Shown: positions 15,827 to 23,887 of the stretch, piece by piece
Layout: every line of letters starts with the position of its first letter
Numbering within the stretch: the first letter of the stretch is position 1
Assembly (NCBI RefSeq): GCF_014636275.1
Contig: NZ_BMEB01000002.1
Span: 434,001 to 498,000, forward strand
Source of the DNA: Cellulomonas carbonis
Lineage (GTDB): Bacteria; Actinomycetota; Actinomycetes; Actinomycetales; Cellulomonadaceae
DNA length: 64,000 nucleotides
Direction: 5' to 3'
Made by a program: the position numbers and the translations under genes
Notes under the pieces: model-generated
What the model saw: the letters and a program-made list of their open reading frames with translations, nothing else
Database searches by the model: none
What the model was told of the DNA's origin: nothing

Positions 15827-17980
15827 TCAGCCCGCGCTCGGGCGCTCCTTCTGGTCGCCGACGACGAGCCTGCGCAGCACCTCGACCGGGAGCTTGGGCC
15901 GCCGGTCGGCGTGGAGCAGGCCGTTCGTCTCCTGGCCCGTGTCGGTGAGCTGGGTCCAGCAGAAGCCGACGACGGGGCGGCACGCGCGCACTGCGTCGAG
16001 CAGGTCGCCGACGCGCGCCGCGAAGTCGTCGTCGTCGGTCGCCGTGGAGTAGCCCCACGCGTCGTCGCGGCCGCCCGCGTAGCTCACGCCGCCGAACTCG
16101 GTGAGCATGAGCGGCTGGCCGCGGTCGGGCACGGGCGCCGCGGCCGAGAGGCGCATCGGCCGGCCGGCCGGCCCGATGCCCTCGAGCAGCTCGCGCACCG
16201 CCTCGGGGGTCCCGTACCGCTCGCGGAGCTCGTCGCCGCGCTCGGCGTAGTCGTGCACGGACCAGATGTCGGAGTCCGTGTGCTCCCAGCCGTCGTTCGA
16301 GACGACGGGCCGCGTCGGGTCGAGCGCCTTGGTCAGGTGCACGAGCCCGAGGCCGTAGTGCTGCTGGCGCACGTCGTGCGCACCGTGCTGCACGCCCCAG
16401 CTCTCGTTGAGGGGCACCCACGTGACGACCGACGGGTGCGACCGGTCGCGGCGCACGAGCTCGAGCCACTCGTGCGTGAGCAGCTCGACGGACCGCGGCG
16501 AGTACGCGTACGCGTTGGCCGTCTCGCCCCACACGGTGAGGCCGAGCCGGTCGCACCAGTACAGGAAGCGGGGGTCCTCGGCCTTCTGGTGCACGCGCGC
16601 CGAGTTGAAGCCGAGCTCCTTGATGAGCCGGACCTCCTCGCGCAGCGCGTCGGCGCTCGGCGCCGTGAGGAGCGACTGCGGCCAGAACCCCTGCTCGAGC
16701 ACCGAGCGCAGGTAGTACGGCCGGTCGTTGAGCAGGAACCATCCGTTCGCGACGGCGACGCTGCGCAGGCCGAGGTACGACGCGACGGCGTCGGTCACGT
16801 GCGGGCCGACGTGGTGCGTCCAGCGGCTCACGTCGTCCTCGAGGTCCTCGGCGTCGCCGGCTCCCGTCAGCCCGTCGTCGGCGACGTGCAGCACGACCTC
16901 GGCGTCGACGAGCGTCGGCCGCTCGGGCGACCAGAGGATCTCCTCGTACTGCTGGCCGTTGGCCTGCCGCGGCAGGTCGATGCGCATGCGCACGTCGCGG
17001 TCGAGCACGCGCACCTGCTGCTCGGCGAGCAGCTCGTCGCCGAGGTGGAGGCTCACGGCGAGCGTCGTGCACGCGCGCGGCGGCGCGCTGAGCCGGGCCG
17101 TGAGCAGCACCGAGCCGTCGGGGACGTCGGCCTCCCACGCGAGGTCCTCGAGGTGCACGTCGGGCACGGCCTCGAGCCACACGGGCTGCCAGATGCCGGT
17201 CGTGCGGTCGTACCAGATGACGTGCGGCTCGTCCTTCCAGTCCTGCTTGCCGCGCGGCTGGGAGACGTCGAGCGGGTCGTCCTCGGCGCGGACGACGAGC
17301 GTGAGACCGTCGGGCCCGACGAGGTCGTCCCAGCGGCCGCCGGAGCGTGCGCCCGGACCGTCCGCGGACGCGTCCGCACCGTCCGTGCCGTCCCCACCCT
17401 GCGTGAGACCCGTCGCGAGCCGCCGCTGGTGCGCGAGGAGCACCGGCGTGACGTCGACGGTGAACGGCGTCTGCCCGCCCACGTGCCGCGCGACGTGGTG
17501 CCCGCCGAGCCACACGTCGGCGGTGTGGTCGACCGCGCCGAGGTGCAGCAGGAGCCGGTGCCCCTGGACGTCGAAGCCGGCGGCGTCCAGGTCCGCGCCC
17601 GTGATCCGACGGCGGTACCAGACGACGCGGAACGGGCCGCGGTCGGCGACGCCGGACGCCTCCGACTCGGGTGCGAACGGCACCTGGATCGTGGCGTCGA
17701 ACGGCGAGCTCGCGGGACCCTCGGCCGTCCACCAGCCCGCGTCGAGGCCGACGTCGTCGCGGTCGATCGTGAACTCCCACGGCCCGCACAGGTCGGCCCA
17801 GTGCCGCCGCAGGAGCTGGGGCCGCGGGTACGTCCCGTCCTGCCGCGTGGCCCGCAGCACGCCCGACGACGGGTGGCCCTCGACCGCCGCGGCGTGGGCG
17901 TCCTGGCGGTCGCGCGACGGCGACGTCGGACGCGCGGTCGCGTCGTCGTCGGCCGGGGTGCGGTCGGTGTGCTCGGTCAT
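15827..17980 (-). CDS. Intracellular glycoside hydrolase family 2
   Basis: A 717-residue enzyme without signal peptide. A sugar-binding domain (VPFAPESEASGVADRGPFRV, then LLHLGAVDHTADVWLGGHHV), an immunoglobulin-like domain and a TIM barrel (NGWFLLNDRPYYLRSVLEQG onward) follow GH2 order. The acid/base is Glu526 in WVPLNESWG and the nucleophile Glu628 in LMLTEFGGVSY. The barrel sequence places it in the beta-glucuronidase/galactosidase-like branch; specificity is unknown. ATG at 17980 overlaps the LacI stop (ATGA), and GGGAGGG lies just upstream. It most likely hydrolyses the oligosaccharide brought in by the divergent importer. An Asp/Ala/Gly-rich insertion near residues 195-215 is unusual. 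Confidence 0.9.
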   Translation of the reverse strand: MTEHTDRTPADDDATARPTSPSRDRQDAHAAAVEGHPSSGVLRATRQDGTYPRPQLLRRHWADLCGPWEFTIDRDDVGLDAGWWTAEGPASSPFDATIQVPFAPESEASGVADRGPFRVVWYRRRITGADLDAAGFDVQGHRLLLHLGAVDHTADVWLGGHHVARHVGGQTPFTVDVTPVLLAHQRRLATGLTQGGDGTDGADASADGPGARSGGRWDDLVGPDGLTLVVRAEDDPLDVSQPRGKQDWKDEPHVIWYDRTTGIWQPVWLEAVPDVHLEDLAWEADVPDGSVLLTARLSAPPRACTTLAVSLHLGDELLAEQQVRVLDRDVRMRIDLPRQANGQQYEEILWSPERPTLVDAEVVLHVADDGLTGAGDAEDLEDDVSRWTHHVGPHVTDAVASYLGLRSVAVANGWFLLNDRPYYLRSVLEQGFWPQSLLTAPSADALREEVRLIKELGFNSARVHQKAEDPRFLYWCDRLGLTVWGETANAYAYSPRSVELLTHEWLELVRRDRSHPSVVTWVPLNESWGVQHGAHDVRQQHYGLGLVHLTKALDPTRPVVSNDGWEHTDSDIWSVHDYAERGDELRERYGTPEAVRELLEGIGPAGRPMRLSAAAPVPDRGQPLMLTEFGGVSYAGGRDDAWGYSTATDDDDFAARVGDLLDAVRACRPVVGFCWTQLTDTGQETNGLLHADRRPKLPVEVLRRLVVGDQKERPSAG

Positions 17981-19020
17981 GGTGGCCCTCCCGGTCCGGT
18001 GGTGCTCTCGCGTGCGACGAGCCGGTGACCTGCGACGGCGTGCACGGGCGACGGCTCGGCCGTGCCGCGCAGGCTCATGAGCAGGTCGATCGCGGTCTCG
18101 GCGATCGCACGCTTGTCGGGTGCGACGGTGCTGAGGCTCGGCGTGCTGAAGCGGCCCTCCTCGATGTCGTCGATGCCGATGACGGCGACGTCGTCGGGCG
18201 CGGTCAGCCCGCGGTCGCGCAGCGCACGCAGCGCGCCGAGCGCGAGCAGGTCGTTGAAGCAGAAGACGGCGTCGGGCGGCTCGGCGAGGTCGAGCAGGCG
18301 GTGCATGGCCGAGGCGCCGTCGGCGCGGTGGAAGTCGGCGACGGCGGCGACGAGCTCGTCGCGCCACGGCAGGCCCGCGTCGGCGAGCCCCGCGCGGTAG
18401 CCGTCGAGGCGCAGCTCGGCGGTCTCGGCCGGGGTCGCGTTGGGCCCGTCGGTGCGCTTGGCGCCGATCGCCGCGATGCGACGCCGGCCGATCTGCGCGA
18501 GGTGCGCCGTGGCGGTGCGTGCGGCCCGCCGGTTGTCGATCGCGACGTGCGGGAAGGGCGAGTCGATGCCGACGTGCTCGCCCAGCAGCACGATCGGCGT
18601 GCTGTCGAGGCGGTGCCGCAGGTCCTCGGCGGTCAGGGCCAGCGGGCTCATGACCAGGCCGTCCATGAGCGGCATGTCGAGGCCGTCGCTGATCGCGCGC
18701 TCGGACTCGGCGAGGCCGTCGGTCTGCGCGAGCAGGACGGTGAGGTGGCGGGCCTTCGCGGCGCGGACGAGCTCGGACGCGACCTCGGCGAAGTACGGCT
18801 GGGTCAGCTCGGGCAGCGCGACGGCGATCATGCCGCTCGCGCCGCGGCGCAGGTGCCGCGCGGCGACGTTGGGTCGGTACTGCAGGTCGGCGAGCGCCTG
18901 CTGGACGCGCTCACGCGTCGCGGGCGTGATGGTGCCCTTGCCGTTGACGACGTTCGAGACGGTCTTGATCGACACGCCCGCACGCTCCGCGACGTCCTGC
19001 AACCGGATCCTGGCCACCAC
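17977..19020 (-). CDS. LacI-family transcriptional regulator of the GH2/ABC sugar locus
   Basis: A 347-residue regulator. Residues 7-27 are the LacI helix-turn-helix and hinge start (LQDVAERAGVSIKTVSNVVN), then a periplasmic-binding-protein-like sensor domain (LLGEHVGIDSPFPHVAIDN, VFCFNDLLALGALRALRDRG, VIGIDDIEEGRFSTPSLST). The start is GTG at 19020 with AGGAG upstream. Its stop overlaps the GH2 start by 4 bp. It is divergent from the importer operon and very likely controls both sides. Candidate targets are the 18-bp palindrome GGTGGCGACGTCGCCACC (19262-19279) and the GTACAAGGTTTACC repeats, which are not typical symmetric LacI sites. Confidence 0.92.
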   Translation of the reverse strand: MVARIRLQDVAERAGVSIKTVSNVVNGKGTITPATRERVQQALADLQYRPNVAARHLRRGASGMIAVALPELTQPYFAEVASELVRAAKARHLTVLLAQTDGLAESERAISDGLDMPLMDGLVMSPLALTAEDLRHRLDSTPIVLLGEHVGIDSPFPHVAIDNRRAARTATAHLAQIGRRRIAAIGAKRTDGPNATPAETAELRLDGYRAGLADAGLPWRDELVAAVADFHRADGASAMHRLLDLAEPPDAVFCFNDLLALGALRALRDRGLTAPDDVAVIGIDDIEEGRFSTPSLSTVAPDKRAIAETAIDLLMSLRGTAEPSPVHAVAGHRLVARESTTGPGGPP

Positions 19021-19261
19021 GTCTCCTCACACCATGCCGGGTTCGGTCGTCCGCGCGTCCCCGGTCGGCGTCCCCGACCGGTCGCCGTCGACCGGGTGGT
19101 CGCCGGGCGTCCTGCGCTGCACCACCGGTACCGATCCTCCCGCTCGTGGCCGCCCGGAGGCGGGGCCGTTCCGCCCACCGGCCGCGGGTGGGCGGTGCGT
19201 CCCGGTCCGGTGCGACGTGCGCCGCGGTCCGCCTGGAGTAACCGTTTCGTGACCTCCCCCC

Positions 19262-19383
19262 GGTGGCGACGTCGCCACCTGCGGGTCACGCTAGCCAGGA
19301 CGGATACCGCAGTACAAGGTTTACCACAGAGGCTGTACAAGGTTTACCGCGATGCGGTAGACCTTGGCGGTACAAGGTTTACC
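19262..19383. promoter_or_regulatory. Control region of the divergent sugar locus: palindrome and motif array
   Basis: A perfect palindrome GGTGGCGACGTCGCCACC stands at 19262-19279. Direct copies of GTACAAGGTTTACC follow at 19312-19325, 19335-19348 and 19370-19383. An inverted variant, GGTAGACCTTGG, lies at 19356-19367, so 19356-19383 forms an imperfect inverted repeat. The last copy ends 51 bp before the binding-protein start. The motif also stands before the GH43 gene at 11055-11101. The remaining gap to 19020 shows no gene. Confidence 0.75.
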
Positions 19384-19434
19384 CCGGTCGGCGCCGACGC
19401 CCTCCGGGTGACCAGGTCGACCTGGAGGAGCTCG

Positions 19435-20784
19435 ATGATGAGAACCACTGCGCGGCAGCGTGTCCGCACCCGCAGGACCCTGGCCACAGGTGCTGTCACC
19501 CTCACCGCGGCGCTCGCGCTCGCGGCGTGCGGCGGCGGCACGACACCCGAGGAGGTCGCCGGTGGTGGCGGCGCTCCGGAGGGTGCTGGCGAGTTCACCG
19601 GTGAGTACGACGGCCCCGACGTCGAGCTCTCCTACTGGAACGGCTTCACGGGCGGCGACGGTCCCTTCATGCAGGACCTCGTCGACCAGTTCAACGAGGA
19701 GCACCCGAACATCACGGTCGTGCCCAACACGATCCAGTGGGCGGACTTCTACCAGCGCGTCCCCGCGGCCGTGAACGCGGGCGAGGGCCCCGACGTCGGG
19801 GTCATGCACCTCGACCAGCTCGCGACCAACGCCGCGCGCAGCGTCATCGTGCCGCTCGACGACGTCGCCGAGGCCCTCGAGATCAGCGAGGACGACTTCA
19901 GCGAGGAGGTCTGGAACGCCGGCATCTACGACGACCAGCGCTACGGCATCCCGCTCGACGTCCACTCGCTCGCGATGTTCTACAACACCGAGCACTTCGA
20001 GGCCGCCGGCATCACCGAGCCGCCGACCGACTCCGAGTCGTTCATGGCGGCGCTCGACGCGCTCCAGGCGGCCGGCTACCAGCAGCCGTTCTGGATGCCC
20101 GCGCGGTGGCCGGGCCACCTGATGTTCCTGTCGCTCCTGTGGCAGAACGGCGGCGAGCCGTACGCTGAGGACGGCTCCGAGGCGACGTTCGGCTCCGCGG
20201 AGGGCGTCGAGGCGCTCGAGTGGATGCGCGGGATCGTCGACGCGGGCTACAGCCCGTCCGACGTCGCGCAGGACTCCCAGTACGTCGCGTTCAAGAACGG
20301 CGAGACGTCGATCACGTGGGACGGCATCTGGCAGATCAACGACCTCGAGGCGTCGGGCCTGCCGTACGCGCTGGCGCCGATCCCCGCGATCTTCGACGAG
20401 CAGCTCATGTGGGCGAACTCGCACCAGTTCTTCATGACCAAGCAGGCCACCCAGGACGAGAACAAGTACGAGGCCGCCCGCGTCTTCATCGCCTGGATGA
20501 GCGAGCAGTCGGCCGACTGGGCCGGGGCCGCCATGATCCCGGCGCGCGAGTCGATCCGTGAGGACGCCGTCGCCGGCATGCCTCAGGAGCCGATCGCGAA
20601 CCTGCTCGACAACGTCCGCTTCCTCCCGCCCGTGCCCGGCATCGGCACGGTCCAGACCGAGACGCTCGAGCAGGCGGTCGCCAACGCGATCCTCGGGCAG
20701 GAGGAGCCGCAGGCGGCCCTCGAGTCGGCCGAGGAACGCGCGACCGAGCTGATGGAGGAGAACCTCGAGAGCTTCGGGGGCTGA
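19435..20784 (+). CDS. ABC sugar transporter substrate-binding lipoprotein (family 1)
   Basis: A 449-residue lipoprotein: basic N-terminus, hydrophobic segment, lipobox LAAC at about residue 24-27, then a Gly-rich linker and a cluster B/family 1 binding fold (VELSYWNGFTGGDGPFMQDL, EGPDVGVMHLDQL, WDGIWQINDLEASGL). It delivers oligosaccharides to the two permeases that follow. Two tandem ATGs (19435, 19438) follow GGAGGAG at 19424-19430; the first is used here. It heads an operon with two permeases and a GH43 lipoprotein (gaps of one base or overlaps). No ATPase gene is present, so a shared MsiK-like ATPase is presumed. Confidence 0.93.
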   Translation: MMRTTARQRVRTRRTLATGAVTLTAALALAACGGGTTPEEVAGGGGAPEGAGEFTGEYDGPDVELSYWNGFTGGDGPFMQDLVDQFNEEHPNITVVPNTIQWADFYQRVPAAVNAGEGPDVGVMHLDQLATNAARSVIVPLDDVAEALEISEDDFSEEVWNAGIYDDQRYGIPLDVHSLAMFYNTEHFEAAGITEPPTDSESFMAALDALQAAGYQQPFWMPARWPGHLMFLSLLWQNGGEPYAEDGSEATFGSAEGVEALEWMRGIVDAGYSPSDVAQDSQYVAFKNGETSITWDGIWQINDLEASGLPYALAPIPAIFDEQLMWANSHQFFMTKQATQDENKYEAARVFIAWMSEQSADWAGAAMIPARESIREDAVAGMPQEPIANLLDNVRFLPPVPGIGTVQTETLEQAVANAILGQEEPQAALESAEERATELMEENLESFGG

Positions 20785-20785
20785 C

Positions 20786-21748
20786 ATGAGCCAGACCCGC
20801 GTCGCGGCGCCCGGGGACACGGTCGACGCCGTTCGACGGGACCAGCGGGCGTCGCGACGCGGCGTCGCCAAGCACGGGAAGGTCACCCCGTGGCTGTTCC
20901 TGCTGCCGTACCTCGTGCTCTTCATCGGCTTCGTGCTGCTGCCGATCGTCCTCGGGCTCTGGATCAGCCTGCACCGGTGGGACTACACGCTGCCGGGCAA
21001 GCCGTTCGTCGGGCTCGAGAACTACCAGGACCTGTTCGACAGCGGCTCCGGGATCTACTCGATCTTCTGGAACTCGATGAAGGCGACGGGGATCTTCACC
21101 GTCGCGAGCGTCCCGCTGCTGCTGGTCCTGCCACTGCTCGTCGCGCTCGTCATGAACCGGAAGTTCCCCGGGCGCAACCTGTTCCGTGCGGTGTACTTCG
21201 CGCCGTACGTGCTCGGCGTCGCCGTCGTCGGCGTCCTGTGGCGGTACCTGCTCGACGCCAACATCGGGCTCGTCAACCACTACCTCGGCGCGCTCGGCCT
21301 GCCGGGTGACACCGCGTGGCTCACGTCGACGCCCGCGGTGTGGGTCGCCCTCGTGGGGGTCACGGTCTGGTGGACCATGGGCTACAACTCCGTGATCTAC
21401 CTGGCCGCCCTGCAGGACATCCCGAAGGAGCTGTACGAGGCGGCGCGCGTGGACGGCGCCAGCCGGTGGCAGCAGTTCGTGAACGTGACCTTCCCGGGGC
21501 TGCGTCCCGTCCTCGCGTTCATCACGATGATCACGATCATCGCGTCCGCGAACATGTTCGGGCAGTCCTACCTCATGACGCAGGGCGGGCCGGGCCGCGA
21601 GACGCGGACGGCGATCTACCAGATCGCCGAGACGGGCCTGCGGAACTTCTCGATGGGCGACGCCGCCGCGATGAGCTACGTGCTCACCGCGTTCCTCATG
21701 GTCCTGAGCGTCCTGGTGTTCTGGCTGTTCCGCGAGAGGAGGTCCTGA
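20786..21748 (+). CDS. ABC sugar transporter permease (MalF type)
   Basis: A 320-residue inner-membrane permease with six predicted helices and a charged N-terminal tail. The ATPase-contact EAA loop is EAARVDGASRWQQFVNVTFP (about residues 217-236). The start ATG lies one base after the stop of the binding-protein gene. PYLVLFIGFVLLPIVLGLWI is the first helix. It forms a heterodimer with the next permease. Confidence 0.93.
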   Translation: MSQTRVAAPGDTVDAVRRDQRASRRGVAKHGKVTPWLFLLPYLVLFIGFVLLPIVLGLWISLHRWDYTLPGKPFVGLENYQDLFDSGSGIYSIFWNSMKATGIFTVASVPLLLVLPLLVALVMNRKFPGRNLFRAVYFAPYVLGVAVVGVLWRYLLDANIGLVNHYLGALGLPGDTAWLTSTPAVWVALVGVTVWWTMGYNSVIYLAALQDIPKELYEAARVDGASRWQQFVNVTFPGLRPVLAFITMITIIASANMFGQSYLMTQGGPGRETRTAIYQIAETGLRNFSMGDAAAMSYVLTAFLMVLSVLVFWLFRERRS

Positions 21749-21749
21749 C

Positions 21750-22688
21750 GTGGCCACGACGTCGACCGACCAGCCCGGCCCCGTGGACGTGACCACCGGG
21801 CCCGCCGAGGGCGGACCGCGCCGGCCGGTGCGCCGGGCGTCCGACGAGGGTGCGGGCGCCGCCCGCTCACCGTGGCGGACCGCGGTGCGCTACGCGATCC
21901 TCGTCCTGCTCGCGCTGCTGTTCATCAGCCCGCTCGTCTTCATGATCGTCACGTCGTTCAAGACGCGTGCGGGTGCGGCGGGCATCCCGCCCGAGTGGAT
22001 CCCGAACCCGTTCACGACCCAGGCGTACGAGTCGATCCTCTCCGCGAGCGGCACCCCGGTGCTGCGCTGGTTCGCGAACTCGCTCATCGCGGCGCTGTCC
22101 AACGCGGCGATCGTCGTCGTGACCTCGGCGATGGCGGCGTACGCGCTCGCCCGCATGCAGTTCCGTGGCCGCGGCCTGGTGTTCGGGCTGATCATCGCGA
22201 CGCTCTTCGTGCCGCCGGTCATCCTCATCATCCCGAACTACCTGATCGTCGGTGAGCTGGGCTGGCTCAACACGCTCGCCGCGGTCATCGTCCCGACGGC
22301 CGCGTCGGCGTTCGGGGTGTTCTTCCTGCGGCAGTTCTTCCTGTCGATCCCGGAGGAGCTCGAGGAGGCCGCGCGGCTCGACGGCGCGAACCCGTGGACG
22401 ATCTTCACGCGGCTGGTGCTGCCGCTGTCGCGGCCCGCGCTCGCGACCCTCGGGCTGCTCGCGCTCCTGACGAACTGGAACGACTTCCTCTGGCCCGTGT
22501 ACGTGCTCTTCAGCCCCGAGCTGCAGACGCTGCCGGCCGGTCTGTCGACGCTCCAGTCCGCCAACGCGGTCCGGTACGACCTGCTCATGGCCGGTGCCGT
22601 CATCGCGTCGGTCCCGGTGCTGATCCTGTTCGTCTTCCTGCAGCGGTTCATCATCGAGGGCGTCTCGCGGTCGGGGCTCAAGGGGTGA
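21750..22688 (+). CDS. ABC sugar transporter permease (MalG type)
   Basis: A 312-residue permease with six helices after a cytosolic N-terminal tail of about 45 residues. The EAA loop is EEAARLDGANPWTIFTRLVL. The start is GTG at 21750, one base after the stop of the first permease. Its stop overlaps the start of the GH43 lipoprotein gene, so translation of all four genes is coupled. Confidence 0.93.
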   Translation: MATTSTDQPGPVDVTTGPAEGGPRRPVRRASDEGAGAARSPWRTAVRYAILVLLALLFISPLVFMIVTSFKTRAGAAGIPPEWIPNPFTTQAYESILSASGTPVLRWFANSLIAALSNAAIVVVTSAMAAYALARMQFRGRGLVFGLIIATLFVPPVILIIPNYLIVGELGWLNTLAAVIVPTAASAFGVFFLRQFFLSIPEELEEAARLDGANPWTIFTRLVLPLSRPALATLGLLALLTNWNDFLWPVYVLFSPELQTLPAGLSTLQSANAVRYDLLMAGAVIASVPVLILFVFLQRFIIEGVSRSGLKG

Positions 22689-23788
22689 GGAGCCCCGTGC
22701 GTCCCGCGCGTCGTCGGCTGCGTCGCGGGCGGCGCCACGGGCTCCGCCCGCGCGCCCAGGCCGCCGTCGTCGCCGGCCTCGCCACGGTTGCGCTCCTCGT
22801 GGCGGGGTGCGGCGACGGCGGTGGCGGGGTCGCCGACGACGACGACGGCGGCGGCTCGGCTGCCTCGCCGAGCGAGGAGTCGCCCGAGGGTGGGTCCGAG
22901 GCGGACGGTCCGCACGCGGTCAACCCCGTGGTCGGCGACGACTTCCCCGACCCCGACGTCCTCGAGGTCGACGGCGTGTACTACGCGTACGCGACCAACG
23001 GGAACAACCGGAACCTGCGGGTCGCCCGGTCCACCGACCTCGTCGAGTGGGAGACGCTCGACGACGCGCTGCCGGAGCTGCCGTCGTGGGTCATCCCGGG
23101 CAAGACGTGGGCGCCCGAGGTGACCGAGGTCGAGCCCGGCCGCTACGTGCTGTTCTTCACGGCGACGAACTTCCGCCCGACCTACCAGTGCATCGGCGTC
23201 GCGGTCGCGGACGCCCCTGGGGGACCGTTCGAGGTCGTGGGCGACCAGATGCTCGTGTGCCCGCCCGAGGAGGGCGGGGCGATCGACGCGAGCACGTTCC
23301 GCGCCGACGACGGCACGCTGCACCTGCTGTGGAAGAACGACGGCAACTGCTGCGGGTACGACACGTGGCTCTACCGTGCGCCCCTCACCGCCGACGGGAC
23401 CGCGCTCGCGGGTGAGCCCGTCCGGATGGTCAAGCAGGACCTCGCGTGGGAGGGCGACCTCGTCGAGGCGCCCACCCTCGTCGAGCGCGACGGGACCTTC
23501 ACGCTGCTGTACTCGGCGAACAGCTACGGCGGCGCGGCGTACACGATCGGGTACGCCCAGGCCTCGTCGCTCGACGGACCGTGGGAGAAGCACCCCGACC
23601 CGCTCTTCTCGTCGGACATGTTCGACGGGCGGTACGAGGGGCCGGGCGGGCAGGACGTCGTCGTCGGCCCCGACGGCGACGACGTGCTCGTCTTCCACTC
23701 CTGGTACGGCGGTACGACGTATCGCGCGATGAACGTGCTGCCGCTCGGCTGGGAGGACGGGCGACCCGTCGTGGCGCCCGAGGGCTGA
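22685..23788 (+). CDS. GH43 glycoside hydrolase lipoprotein
   Basis: About 367 residues. An Arg-rich N-terminus and hydrophobic segment end in lipobox LVAGC (Cys42), then an Asp/Gly/Ser-rich linker and a GH43 propeller. Catalytic base Asp89 (DDFPDPDVLEVDGVYYAYAT), modulator Asp201 (GGAIDASTFRADDGTLHLLW) and acid Glu261 (EGDLVEAPTLVERDG) are all present. Being anchored outside the membrane beside the importer, it would trim oligosaccharides just before uptake. The start is GTG at 22685 (overlapping the permease stop) or GTG at 22697, which has a better-placed GAGGAG. Placing a GH43 lipoprotein inside an importer operon is uncommon. Confidence 0.88.
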   Translation: MRSPVRPARRRLRRGRRHGLRPRAQAAVVAGLATVALLVAGCGDGGGGVADDDDGGGSAASPSEESPEGGSEADGPHAVNPVVGDDFPDPDVLEVDGVYYAYATNGNNRNLRVARSTDLVEWETLDDALPELPSWVIPGKTWAPEVTEVEPGRYVLFFTATNFRPTYQCIGVAVADAPGGPFEVVGDQMLVCPPEEGGAIDASTFRADDGTLHLLWKNDGNCCGYDTWLYRAPLTADGTALAGEPVRMVKQDLAWEGDLVEAPTLVERDGTFTLLYSANSYGGAAYTIGYAQASSLDGPWEKHPDPLFSSDMFDGRYEGPGGQDVVVGPDGDDVLVFHSWYGGTTYRAMNVLPLGWEDGRPVVAPEG

Positions 23789-23796
23789 CGCGCCGG

Positions 23797-23878
23797 TCGC
23801 GGGTCGCGGGTCGCGGGTCGCGCGGCGGGGGTACGGCGAGGGTGCGGTCCGGGTGCGGTCCGGGTGCGGCCGGGGTGC
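23797..23878. repeat. Short GC-rich direct repeats between convergent genes
   Basis: Three units of GGGTCGC in a row are followed by three units close to GGGTGCGGTCC. They fill the 99-bp gap between the importer operon and the polymerase gene. No clean hairpin is seen. Confidence 0.6.
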
Positions 23879-23887
23879 CGTCCGGCG

